Of a stretch of DNA of 64,000 nt, positions 1 through 7,544 are shown piece after piece (position 1 is the first letter of the stretch; each line of letters opens with the position of its first letter). The notes under the pieces are model-generated. The model saw nothing but the letters and a program-made list of their open reading frames with translations. It did not search any database and was not told where the DNA came from. Source of the stretch: Fidelibacterota bacterium (GTDB lineage: Bacteria > Fidelibacterota > UBA8477 > JABMPR01). Both the position numbers and the translations under genes were made by a program. The stretch is taken from NCBI GenBank assembly GCA_021734255.1, contig JAIPJM010000005.1:1-64000 (forward strand), given 5' to 3'.

Positions 1-4
1 AATA

Positions 5-70
5 CCGGGGTTGGGTCTGAATCGCGAAGAAGGTTCTTCCTTGAGGAGCCTTAGACTTATTCAACCCCGG
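5..70. repeat. Inverted repeat, 9-bp exact arms
   Basis: CCGGGGTTG at 5-13 is exactly complementary to CAACCCCGG at 62-70, with 48 bases between the arms. It lies in the gene-free stretch beyond the 3' end of nrdJ. No T-run follows either arm, so it is not a standard terminator. It may belong to a longer intergenic repeat cut by the window edge. Function unknown. Confidence 0.5.
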
Positions 71-150
71 GCAATATCTGATCATCTTCACCTTATCAAT
101 TTATTCAGTTTTTTGTGCTTTCTAGTCTAATGGAGGAGCATAGCGACGAA

Positions 151-224
151 GCCTGCCACGACGAAGCTTTAGCGCAGGCGGGCAATCTCCAACCTGATTT
201 CACGGCAAGATAGTGGAGATCGCC
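151..224. repeat. Repeat-like intergenic segment with two small stems
   Basis: GCCTGC at 151-156 can pair with GCAGGC at 174-179. GGCAATCTCC at 181-190 pairs with GGAGATCGCC at 215-224 with one mismatch. The wording resembles the interspersed intergenic repeats common in draft bacterial genomes, but no second copy is visible in this window, so repeat status is inferred. No coding potential is evident. Confidence 0.35.
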
Positions 225-248
225 ACGTTCGCTTTCCCCACGCCCCTA

Positions 249-268
249 GCGTGTGAAGCTTCACACGC
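249..268. repeat. Perfect 20-bp palindrome
   Basis: Bases 249-268 read identically on both strands (GCGTGTGAAG followed by CTTCACACGC). It lies 33 bp beyond the nrdJ terminator in non-coding sequence. It could be a regulator operator or part of an intergenic repeat. The palindrome is directly visible; its role is unknown. Confidence 0.6.
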
Positions 269-300
269 GAAGACGATAGGTGAAAATTCGCTGACTATGT

Positions 301-327
301 AAAAAGCCCTGGCAGGTGCCAGGGCTT
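301..327 (-). terminator. Rho-independent terminator of nrdJ
   Basis: AAGCCCTGGCA (304-314) and TGCCAGGGCTT (317-327) form an 11-bp perfect stem with a 2-nt loop. Read on the minus strand it ends in a U-run (A-run at 301-305 on the plus strand). It sits 28 bp past the nrdJ stop codon, where an intrinsic terminator is expected. Confidence 0.9.
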
Positions 328-355
328 GATGTAGTTCTATGAATTTCTGTTTAGC

Positions 356-2740
356 TTAACACTTGGAATACCCACAGTTGTGGCAGAGTAGACAGCCACC
401 TTCATGGGCGATAGTGGAGCCACACTCAGGGCAGGTACTCATGGTTTTTGAACCGGTTCCATTGCCCGATTCAACCATGTTGAAATGAGCGCCACTATTT
501 GCTTCGTCAGCATCGCTTTCCACAACGGTACGGATCTGCTCAGCAGAGGCTTTTGAGTTGAATTCAGCCATGTGCTGTTCCAGAGCTTTACCAATGGCAT
601 CTGGGGTTGAAAGGATGAGTTGACCATTTTCCCAGACAGGATTCGGTCCGCTGATCCCCTTCAGCTGCTTGATGATCTCGGTAACATCCATCCCACTGCG
701 CAATGAAAGCGAAATGAGCCGGCTGATAGCTTCGGCCTGAGCAGCGGCGTTTCCACCAGCTTTTCCAATGGTGGTAAAGATCTCACATAATCCATCCTCA
801 TCATGATTGATGGTGATATAGAGTGTACCCTCACCGGTGCGAATACGATGGGTAACACCAAAGGTGTCCTTGGGCCTGAGTCTTGGATGCAGCATGGGTG
901 CCTGAACGCTGACTGCCTCTGCAGCTTCAACTTCCTTGCTCTCTTCTGCTTTTTCATTATTCACCAGGATACCATCTCGGCTACCTTCACGATAAACAGT
1001 GATTCCTTTCAGCCCAGCTTTGTAGGCTGCCCGATAAATATCTGCTACTGTTTCTACTGCAACATCTTCAGGTAGATTGACTGTTGAGCTGATGGAGGCG
1101 TCGATGTATTTCTGGATAACACCCTGCATCTTGACCCTGAAGTAGGGGTCGATATCGTGGGCGGTAATGACATAATCCGGCAGGTTTTCATCTCCACCAA
1201 ACCTGTTCAACACGCTGGGATGGACCACCTTATATTCATCAAACTCCTCACCATAGGTGTCATTCTTTTTCACACGACGCTTATAGCTGATATTAAAAAT
1301 GGGTTCAATGCCGGAACTGACCTGGGCCACGATAGCTCCTGATCCTGTTGGCGCCACCGTGAGGATCGTAGAATTACGCACACCGTTGGCTTCGATCTCT
1401 TTCTGAATATCTTCAGGAAGATTCTGGGCAAATTTGCTCTTGCTATACCCTGCCCAATCAAAATTCGGGAACGCGCCCTTCTCTTTCGCCAGTTCGATGG
1501 AAGTCTTGTAGGCCGTGGATGAAAGCTCCTGCATGACTTCTTCAACAGCTTCTAAGGCGTCATCTGTATCATACTTGATACCTCTGAGCATGAGCATATC
1601 TGCCAGGCCTAGAATGCCCAGACCAACACGACGGTCCTTGAGAGCATTGTTCTTCTGGTCTTCAAGCGCATGCCTGTCTGCATTGTAATCAATGACATTA
1701 TCCAGGTAACGAACACTGAGACGGATGGTATCCTTGAACTCGCCCCACTGGAAATCTCCATCAGTGTTGACAAAGCGTGCCAGATTGATGGCGCCCAGGT
1801 TGCAGGCACCGCCATCGGGGAGCGGTTGTTCGCCACAGGGATTGGTACTTACCAGGGGACTGCAGTATTCCGCATTGTGATAATCCACCATCGTGTCCCA
1901 AAAGATGATACCGGGTTCTGCACTGGCATGGGCAGCGGTGATTATCTTGTCCCACAGTTCACGGGCTGGCACAGTCTCATAGACTTTGTCATTCCAGCGA
2001 AGTTCGAAATCAGTATCCAGTTCAACCGCTTCCATGAATTCATGGGTGAGCAGAACAGAGATATTAGAATATTTGACCTTGCTCAGATCTCGTTTTACAT
2101 CCACAAAATCAGCAATATCCGGGTGATCGACACGCAGGGTCTGCATGTTTGCGCCCCGTCGACCATGTTGAGCGATGGTGTTGGTGTTTTCGCTGAAGAG
2201 ATTCATAAAACCCACTGGACCGCATGATTCACCACCTGTGCCATTGATGTTGGAACCCTTGGGACGCAGAACGGAGAGGTCATGTCCGCAACCTCCACCA
2301 TACTTGTATGTCCGGGCTTCCTCGATGATAGCATCATATATGGACTGGATCGAATCAGTCTTGATGCCAACCACGTAGCAATTGTTCAGGGTAGTTTTGA
2401 TGTCCTCACGACCGGCACCATGCATAATCCGTCCGCCAGGTACGAATCGAAAATCATGCAAGATGGTGTAAAATCTATCTTCCCATACTTCGGGTTTTTC
2501 TTCCAGCGCTGCCATGGCACGAGCCAGTCTCCGCCATAGGTCCTCAGGAGATTTTTCCTCGGGAGCCAGGTATTTATTCTGGAGCACGCTCTTCCCAAGA
2601 TCATCCGTTCCGTAATAGCTATCAATATCAGAACCCTGGCGAGGTTTATCTTTATTAACGATGGCCTCGATCTGTAGGTCTTGATCGTGTATTGGTGGCT
2701 TTTCGTCGAAATCAAACGGAAATTGTATGGTTTCGGACAT
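356..2740 (-). CDS. nrdJ: Adenosylcobalamin-dependent (class II) ribonucleoside-diphosphate reductase
   Basis: This enzyme reduces ribonucleotides to deoxyribonucleotides using a B12-generated thiyl radical, so it works with or without oxygen. The 794-residue protein has the expected cysteines: C121 in NNCY, the active-site C302 in NPCGEQ (300-305) and C313 in GACNLG. A TSCPD-type domain follows near residues 640-720. The C-terminus is a cysteine-rich zinc-ribbon-like tail (CPEC...CLLCHNCGYSKC) that probably relays electrons from thioredoxin. The ATG at 2740 is preceded by a GAGGAG ribosome-binding site about 10 bases upstream. The gene is monocistronic, with a strong terminator at 301-327. 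I saw no cobalamin-riboswitch B12 box upstream. Two weak NrdR-like palindromes lie at 2953-2996. Confidence 0.95.
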   Translation of the reverse strand: MSETIQFPFDFDEKPPIHDQDLQIEAIVNKDKPRQGSDIDSYYGTDDLGKSVLQNKYLAPEEKSPEDLWRRLARAMAALEEKPEVWEDRFYTILHDFRFVPGGRIMHGAGREDIKTTLNNCYVVGIKTDSIQSIYDAIIEEARTYKYGGGCGHDLSVLRPKGSNINGTGGESCGPVGFMNLFSENTNTIAQHGRRGANMQTLRVDHPDIADFVDVKRDLSKVKYSNISVLLTHEFMEAVELDTDFELRWNDKVYETVPARELWDKIITAAHASAEPGIIFWDTMVDYHNAEYCSPLVSTNPCGEQPLPDGGACNLGAINLARFVNTDGDFQWGEFKDTIRLSVRYLDNVIDYNADRHALEDQKNNALKDRRVGLGILGLADMLMLRGIKYDTDDALEAVEEVMQELSSTAYKTSIELAKEKGAFPNFDWAGYSKSKFAQNLPEDIQKEIEANGVRNSTILTVAPTGSGAIVAQVSSGIEPIFNISYKRRVKKNDTYGEEFDEYKVVHPSVLNRFGGDENLPDYVITAHDIDPYFRVKMQGVIQKYIDASISSTVNLPEDVAVETVADIYRAAYKAGLKGITVYREGSRDGILVNNEKAEESKEVEAAEAVSVQAPMLHPRLRPKDTFGVTHRIRTGEGTLYITINHDEDGLCEIFTTIGKAGGNAAAQAEAISRLISLSLRSGMDVTEIIKQLKGISGPNPVWENGQLILSTPDAIGKALEQHMAEFNSKASAEQIRTVVESDADEANSGAHFNMVESGNGTGSKTMSTCPECGSTIAHEGGCLLCHNCGYSKC

Positions 2741-2952
2741 GTATATTTACTCCTCAGTAATTGTTTTGAAGTCGGTCGATCAACTTCTCATGCTATCAAT
2801 AAAGTGGGAAAAATGTCAGCGAGAAGATCTCTACCTAATTGTTTCTTGACTGGTTTTAAGATTTTGTCCTGCGCGTGATGTTGGTCACGATTTACCAGCG
2901 TAATGAATATAGCGGAGACACATTTGAGGACAAGATAGAATTTTCAAAAAAT

Positions 2953-2996
2953 ACAAAATATTGAATGTTTTCTTTCTTAAGCTCTACATATTGTGG
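2953..2996. promoter_or_regulatory. Possible NrdR-box pair upstream of nrdJ
   Basis: Two 16-bp segments, 2953-2968 and 2981-2996, each match about 12 of 16 positions of the palindromic NrdR consensus as I remember it. They lie 210-260 bp upstream of the nrdJ start. Start-to-start spacing is 28 bp, not the usual 31-32, so the assignment is weak. Confidence 0.2.
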
Positions 2997-3309
2997 TATG
3001 AAGGGAGTCCTTGGTTCACAGAGATTTAGGGGGAATTGATCCAATTATACCACCGCTCTCAGGAGCAGATCATTGTTGAAAATTTCAGCCCTGGAGGAGA
3101 AGCGCCGCAAGTTGCACTTTGTCAGGCACCTTTTCTCAGTATAAGTGTCAGCCCGAACTGCAGGTGAAGGATTCGATCCACCGCTTAGCAATGAGTATCA
3201 AGATTCTTCGCTTCACTTTGTTTCTCTCCGCATGACAAGCAATGAAGGCAGCAATAGTGATCGATGATTTCAATCCAGCTCATTCTTGCCTTGTACTTTT
3301 GCCCCTGAC

Positions 3310-3327
3310 ACTGTTAATTTTAACAGT
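3310..3327. repeat. 18-bp palindrome just upstream of tRNA-Gly
   Basis: ACTGTTAA-TT-TTAACAGT is a perfect inverted repeat ending 8 bp before the first base of the tRNA. It could be an operator or a hairpin at the 5' boundary of the tRNA transcript. Role unknown. Confidence 0.4.
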
Positions 3328-3335
3328 ACTGAACT

Positions 3336-3406
3336 GCGGGTGTCGCATAGTGGTAGTGCCCCAGCTTCCCAAGCTGGAGGGGAGGGTTCGATTCCCTTCA
3401 CCCGCT
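3336..3406 (+). tRNA. tRNA-Gly, anticodon CCC
   Basis: A 71-nt cloverleaf folds by eye. The acceptor stem is GCGGGTG/CACCCGC and the D-stem GCAT/GTGC. The anticodon stem CCAGC/GCTGG encloses the loop TTCCCAA with anticodon CCC. The T-arm is GAGGG-TTCGATT-CCCTT, and the discriminator is U as expected for glycine. The 3' CCA is not encoded, so a CCA-adding enzyme is needed. It reads GGG codons. Confidence 0.93.
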
Positions 3407-3623
3407 CAAATACACATGAGAACTCCCTGTAGTCCTGACACGCCTACCATCATCAGGAATACCTGGAAAAGCACTACAGAGGGCAAGACTTATCGGAAAT
3501 ACCAAACAGCCGTCACGAGAAGATCTACGTGCAGTAGAGCTTAACTACCAGCAGATCATTGATCATGCCTGCGAAGGGGTCCTTATCCATGTCGATGATA
3601 ATATTCGCTATGTAAATCAGCGG

Positions 3624-4580
3624 ATGGCCTCCATGTTAGGACATGAGAACCCGGTTGACCTGCTTGATTCAGCCGTCTCTGATCTGGTGCACGAGTCCAG
3701 AAGAGGTATCTCACATGACCTTGAAATCAGCATGCTGAATGAAAATGAAGGTCTCACATCCATAGAGGAGGTCTATATCAGGAAAGATGGATCGCCCATC
3801 TCAGTTGAGATCTCAGTATACCCCATCATCTTCCGAGAAGAAAATGCCGTCCAGATCATTGCCCGAGATATCACGGAAAGAAAAAAGGTAGAGGCGGAGA
3901 TCTGGGAATACCAGAACATGCTGAAGCGGGTGGCTTCAGATCTTATCCTGGCAGAAGAAAGCGAGAGACGAAAACTGGCCATCGTCCTCCATGATCAGTT
4001 GGGCCAGAGTCTCGCCATGGCTAAGATCAAGATCAGCGGCCTGATGAGCACGCTGGATGGTGTGGAGCAACAAGACAAATTGAAGGCTATTGAAGCTGAC
4101 ATCAGTGCTGCGGTCAAACAGACACGCTCACTGACCAATGACCTGAGCCCACCTGTGCTTCACGAATTGGGTCTCATTGTAGCTATTCGCTGGCGACTTG
4201 ATAAATTCATGAACGAGACGGGGATATCTACAAAGTACGATCATAATGTGGATACTGTGACCCTGCGGGATGAGCAGTCAATTATTTTATTCGGGTCCGC
4301 AGATGAGATCCTGAACAATATAGTCAAGCATGCGAATGCCGGCCAGGTGAACGTTATGGTGGATGTCCAGTCCTCCAGCCTGATCCTTATGATAAGTGAT
4401 GACGGCCAGGGCTTTGATCTCTCGATCCTAAACCCTGAAAACCGCCGGAACGATTCATTTGGATTGTTTAGTATTAAAGAGCGATTAGAATATCTCGGTG
4501 GTGTGCTGGATGTTCAGTCCCAACCAAAGCAGGGTACTCGGGTGATCCTGAGTATTCCCATATCTTCAGGCGGTGCATAA
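3624..4580 (+). CDS. PAS-containing sensor histidine kinase, NarL/HisKA_3 type; annotated start uncertain
   Basis: This is the sensor of a two-component pair. From the ATG at 3624 the 318-residue product has most of a PAS domain (to about residue 85), then a HisKA_3 dimerisation domain with H-box LHDQLGQSLA (phospho-acceptor H123). The ATPase domain shows N-box EILNNIVKHA (228-237), G1 DDGQGF (259-264) and G2 near 279-287. No transmembrane helix is visible, so it is probably cytoplasmic. The same frame stays open back to 3420 and encodes the missing first PAS strand (NYQQIIDHACEGVLIH and onward), yet contains no ATG, GTG or TTG before 3624. True translation may start at a non-canonical codon, or a frameshift may have cut the gene from an ATG at 3416. 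The stop overlaps the next gene as TAATG. Confidence 0.85.
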   Translation: MASMLGHENPVDLLDSAVSDLVHESRRGISHDLEISMLNENEGLTSIEEVYIRKDGSPISVEISVYPIIFREENAVQIIARDITERKKVEAEIWEYQNMLKRVASDLILAEESERRKLAIVLHDQLGQSLAMAKIKISGLMSTLDGVEQQDKLKAIEADISAAVKQTRSLTNDLSPPVLHELGLIVAIRWRLDKFMNETGISTKYDHNVDTVTLRDEQSIILFGSADEILNNIVKHANAGQVNVMVDVQSSSLILMISDDGQGFDLSILNPENRRNDSFGLFSIKERLEYLGGVLDVQSQPKQGTRVILSIPISSGGA

Positions 4581-5227
4581 TGGCAGTAAGGATCATATTA
4601 GCTGACGACCATACTCTCTTCAGGGAAGGACTGCTCACGATCCTGAATGCGGAGCTGGAATTTAAGGTTGTGGCTCAAGCGGACAATGGTCGGGATGTAG
4701 TAAAATTACTCCGTAAGCATGAAGTGGATGTGATCATCATGGACATTGCCATGCCGGAACTGAACGGAATTGAAGCGACCCGGCAGATCACGAAGGATTA
4801 CCCGGAGGTCAAGATCGTAGCACTTTCCATGCACTCAGACAGTCACTTTGTAACGGGAATGCTGAAAGCGGGAGCCAAGGGGTATCTGTTAAAAGACTGC
4901 GCAGGTGTGGAGCTGATCAAAGCCATTCGCGAAGTGTTGTTGGACAGGTTCTATATCAGTGAAGAGATTTCCACCACCGTTCTACAGGACTATGTCGGAA
5001 AACTATCCGATGAAGATGAGGACGCCCCGGAATTATCAGGCCGTGAGATCGAAGTGCTCCAGCTGATCGCCGAAGGGAAACCAACCCAGGAGATCGCAGA
5101 CACACTCTTTATCAGCATCAAGACAGTAGAAGCCCACCGCGCCAAGATCAAATCCAAGCTGAAGCTGAATTCCATACCGGAATTGACCAAATATGCCATA
5201 CGGAAAGGGATCACCTCCCTTGAGTAG
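4580..5227 (+). CDS. NarL/FixJ-family response regulator
   Basis: The 215-residue protein has an N-terminal receiver and a C-terminal LuxR-type helix-turn-helix. The receiver carries the acidic pair D9-D10, phospho-acceptor D55 (MDIAMPELNG) and K105. The DNA-binding domain (about 152-210) has the typical motif beginning LSGREIEVLQLIAEG and the recognition segment ISIKTVEAHRAKI. It starts one base inside the kinase stop codon, so it is translationally coupled to its cognate kinase. Target genes cannot be read from the sequence. No membrane protein or transporter adjoins the pair to hint at the signal. Confidence 0.93.
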   Translation: MAVRIILADDHTLFREGLLTILNAELEFKVVAQADNGRDVVKLLRKHEVDVIIMDIAMPELNGIEATRQITKDYPEVKIVALSMHSDSHFVTGMLKAGAKGYLLKDCAGVELIKAIREVLLDRFYISEEISTTVLQDYVGKLSDEDEDAPELSGREIEVLQLIAEGKPTQEIADTLFISIKTVEAHRAKIKSKLKLNSIPELTKYAIRKGITSLE

Positions 5228-5330
5228 GAACCCTGGAATATCACCCAAAACCAGCCGACCATGGATCATTCTCGTCCCGGAACGGGAAAGCAGTTTGTTA
5301 TTGGTTCATGCCTAAGTAGATTTCTGTGCT

Positions 5331-5696
5331 ATGGGAATTCTTACCGTAAAAAATCTCGTTTTCTATGGATATCATGGTGTGCAGGATTACGAAAAGGAGC
5401 TGGGGGGACGCTTCGAAGTTGATGTGAAGATCAACTATCCCTTTATGCGCTGCTCTACGGATGACACACTCCATGAGGCCGTTGATTATCAGCAGGTCTA
5501 TGCTGTGGTCAAAGACATGGTAACGACGCGGAAATATCACCTCATTGAAACTCTGGCAGATCACATTGCTGATGCACTGGCTGAGCAATTCGATGTGGAT
5601 GAGGTTACCATCGTTCTCCGCAAACGTAAGGTCCCCATCAACGCCGTACTCGATTACGTGCAAGTGGAGGTCACCCGACAGGGAACCAATCAATGA
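5331..5696 (+). CDS. folB: Dihydroneopterin aldolase
   Basis: FolB cleaves 7,8-dihydroneopterin to 6-hydroxymethyl-7,8-dihydropterin and glycolaldehyde in folate synthesis. The 121-residue length is normal. The family signatures LVFYGYHGV near the N-terminus, HLIETLADHIADAL in the middle and the late lysine in LRKRKVPI are visible. No clear Shine-Dalgarno precedes the ATG. The next enzyme of the pathway, folK, overlaps it by four bases (ATGA). This gene opens the long co-directional block that runs to about 15.0 kb. Confidence 0.92.
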   Translation: MGILTVKNLVFYGYHGVQDYEKELGGRFEVDVKINYPFMRCSTDDTLHEAVDYQQVYAVVKDMVTTRKYHLIETLADHIADALAEQFDVDEVTIVLRKRKVPINAVLDYVQVEVTRQGTNQ

Positions 5697-6193
5697 GGAC
5701 AGCGCTTATCAGTATAGGTTCCAACCAGAACGACCCTCAGCAGCAAGTGGTTAAGGCCTTTGAGGCTCTGCAAGACATGTTCGGCTCCATTACCATCAGC
5801 AGCCTCTATGAGACGCAACCGGTTGGAATGAATTCCGATGCACCCTTTATCAATGCCGCTGCAGTCATTCAAACTGAAATGACGGCAACAGATTTACTGG
5901 ATCGATTATTGCGTTTGGAACGTGAATCGGGACGCCTGCGTGACAAAGCAGCTGGTTACCAATCCCGACCCCTGGACCTGGATATCATACTTATGGATGA
6001 TGCAATTATTGAAGATGGAGTACAGATCCCCCATCCCCGTTTCAGAGAACGTCGGTTCGTCCTTGAACCTTCAGCGGAGATCGCCTCCAGAATGACAGAT
6101 CCAGTTACTGGTCAGTCGATATTAGAATTATTAAATACCTGTGCAGACCCAAACTGGGTCAAGAAAATCGAAGCAGCGTTGGAAGTCATTTGA
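5693..6193 (+). CDS. folK: 2-amino-4-hydroxy-6-hydroxymethyldihydropteridine pyrophosphokinase
   Basis: FolK pyrophosphorylates the pterin made by FolB. Conserved HPPK elements appear in order: LISIGSNQNDP at the N-terminus, LYETQPVGM, FINAAAVIQT, the metal-binding RPLDLDIILMDD and HPRFRERRFVLEP. At 166 residues it is a normal single-domain HPPK. It overlaps folB by ATGA, and its stop overlaps the TTG start of the downstream kinase, indicating tight coupling. Dihydropteroate synthase (folP) is not in this window. Confidence 0.94.
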   Translation: MRTALISIGSNQNDPQQQVVKAFEALQDMFGSITISSLYETQPVGMNSDAPFINAAAVIQTEMTATDLLDRLLRLERESGRLRDKAAGYQSRPLDLDIILMDDAIIEDGVQIPHPRFRERRFVLEPSAEIASRMTDPVTGQSILELLNTCADPNWVKKIEAALEVI

Positions 6194-6828
6194 ATAACAT
6201 TTACCACATAGCCATCGAAGGGGTCATTGGTGTGGGCAAAACCAGTCTGGCTGAGCGTCTGGCCCGCAAACTGGATGCCCGGCTTGTGCTGGAAGAATTT
6301 GAGGAAAATCCCTTTCTGGGGTCCTTCTATGATGATCGCAAACGCTACGCCTTCCAGACCCAGCTATTTTTCCTTCTCAGTCGCTACCGTCAGTTTCAGG
6401 ATCTGAAACAGACCGATCTATTTTCAAAGCTCCTGGTAACTGATTACATGTTCCAGAAGGATAGACTCTTCGCCTACCTGAACCTGGATGAGAATGAGAT
6501 GGGTCTTTATGACAGGATCGCCGGGATGATGGAGGAGACCACGAGTCACCCCGATCTGGTGATCTATCTGCAGGCGGATACGGATCGATTGTTATACAAT
6601 ATACGCAAGCGGGGCCGCGATTTTGAATCTGCCATCAATGCTGATTACATTGCAGCGCTGAATCAGGTGTATAATGAGTACTTTTTCAGGTACAAGGCAT
6701 CGCCACTGTTGATTATCAACGCCACTGATATTGATTTTGTCAATGATGAAGACGACCTGAAAGACCTCCTGGCCACTATCAGACAGCCCATTGAGGGTAC
6801 AAAATTCTATAACCCGATAAAACGATAA
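6190..6828 (+). CDS. Deoxynucleoside kinase (dGK/dCK family)
   Basis: The protein phosphorylates a deoxynucleoside to its monophosphate for dNTP salvage. Visible elements are the P-loop GVIGVGKTS (residues 11-19), the substrate-pocket motif LEEFEENPFL, a DRLFAY segment and a lid arginine cluster RKRGRDFE. The length of 212 residues is typical. The start is TTG at 6190, overlapping the folK stop. FolK followed by a deoxynucleoside kinase is a common neighbourhood in the Bacteroidetes-type lineages I know. Base specificity (dA, dG or dC) cannot be told from the sequence. Confidence 0.88.
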   Translation: MNNIYHIAIEGVIGVGKTSLAERLARKLDARLVLEEFEENPFLGSFYDDRKRYAFQTQLFFLLSRYRQFQDLKQTDLFSKLLVTDYMFQKDRLFAYLNLDENEMGLYDRIAGMMEETTSHPDLVIYLQADTDRLLYNIRKRGRDFESAINADYIAALNQVYNEYFFRYKASPLLIINATDIDFVNDEDDLKDLLATIRQPIEGTKFYNPIKR

Positions 6829-6829
6829 T

Positions 6830-7015
6830 ATGCGCTACCTCGTCTTGTTCATTCTGGCTTACTTCGCCTACAAAGGTGTCAAAAGATTCTTTGCCAATTT
6901 TCAGATCGTTGATAAGGACTCGGACCAGATCGGTGGGGTCAATTCCGACGCCAACCATGGTCTCCATGTCAATGAAGATGATATTGAAGATGCAGAGTTC
7001 AAGGATCTGGAGTAA
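6830..7015 (+). CDS. Small protein with one N-terminal membrane segment, function unknown
   Basis: This 61-residue protein begins with a short hydrophobic helix (residues 3-14), followed by a basic patch (KGVKRFF) and an acidic tail ending DDIEDAEFKDLE. It starts one base after the upstream stop, so it is probably co-transcribed with the nucleoside kinase. The layout suggests a small inner-membrane anchored protein with a cytoplasmic tail. I do not assign a family or a function. Confidence 0.65.
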   Translation: MRYLVLFILAYFAYKGVKRFFANFQIVDKDSDQIGGVNSDANHGLHVNEDDIEDAEFKDLE

Positions 7016-7115
7016 AACTCCCCAAATTTTGATCACCACCAGGTGAAAAATAGCCACCGGGTGGTGTGACTTTCCCTGCTTGCCACAGGGCAGCCTTTAT
7101 CTTATAATTCAGGCC

Positions 7116-7544
7116 GTGAAGAATGATAATAACAAGCAGGTCTTTAATCATTCGCTGGCGATTCCGTCAGATTTCAAAGAAATAGATAAGGTGCAGGATT
7201 TTGCTCGCAATGTGTTGAGCTCATGTGATTATCCTAATGAGACCCAGCAGGATATCATCCTGGCTCTCCAGGAGGGTGTGAATAATGCCATCAAGCATGG
7301 CAACGGCAGTCTACCTGATCAGGAAGTTTCCATCAACATGACCGTTTATGATTCACACCTGGAATTAAGAATTCGAGATAATGGATTAGGTTTCGATCGT
7401 GATCAGCTCAAGGATCCAACCAACCCGGAGGAGCGAATGCGCTGTAACGGTCGGGGATTATTGTTCATAGAGAACTACATGGATGAGATCTGTTTTGTAC
7501 GTAACGCAGGTTATCACGAATTGAAAATGATCCGTTATCGATGA
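7116..7544 (+). CDS. RsbW-like anti-sigma-factor serine/threonine kinase domain
   Basis: A compact GHKL ATPase of about 142 residues. The N-box-like LALQEGVNNAIKHGNG, the G1-type IRDNGLGFD and the late GRGLLFIENYMDEI match HATPase_c_2 proteins such as RsbW and SpoIIAB. These bind sigma factors or phosphorylate STAS-domain antagonists. I chose the GTG at 7116. A TTG at 7080 would add 12 residues of unconvincing sequence, and neither start has a strong ribosome-binding site. No sigma factor, STAS antagonist or PP2C phosphatase is adjacent, so its partners are elsewhere. The stop overlaps the next gene by ATGA. Confidence 0.85.
   Translation: MKNDNNKQVFNHSLAIPSDFKEIDKVQDFARNVLSSCDYPNETQQDIILALQEGVNNAIKHGNGSLPDQEVSINMTVYDSHLELRIRDNGLGFDRDQLKDPTNPEERMRCNGRGLLFIENYMDEICFVRNAGYHELKMIRYR

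Larger units (their letters stand above)
2741..3335. other. Gene-free region between nrdJ and tRNA-Gly
   Basis: About 595 bases with no convincing open reading frame. It must contain the nrdJ promoter (minus strand). The part around 2935-2975 is AT-rich. The stretch near 3180-3250 reads like a degenerate intergenic repeat, but I cannot show a second copy here. An exact palindrome lies next to the tRNA at 3310-3327. Confidence 0.5.

Noticed and set aside
1670-2227. 185-codon plus-strand frame
   Set aside because: Antisense shadow of nrdJ; no ribosome-binding site or family motif.
2741-3000. Cobalamin riboswitch in front of the B12-dependent nrdJ
   Set aside because: I looked for the conserved B12-box and the surrounding helices on the minus strand and did not find them.
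3242-3544. 100-codon plus-strand frame
   Set aside because: It reads straight through tRNA-Gly. Only its last part, from ATG 3416, matters, as a possible frameshifted start of the kinase.
7034-7066. Hairpin CACCACC/GGTGGTG before the RsbW-like gene as a terminator
   Set aside because: The stem is only 7 bp with a 19-nt loop and no U-run follows; the gene run appears continuous.
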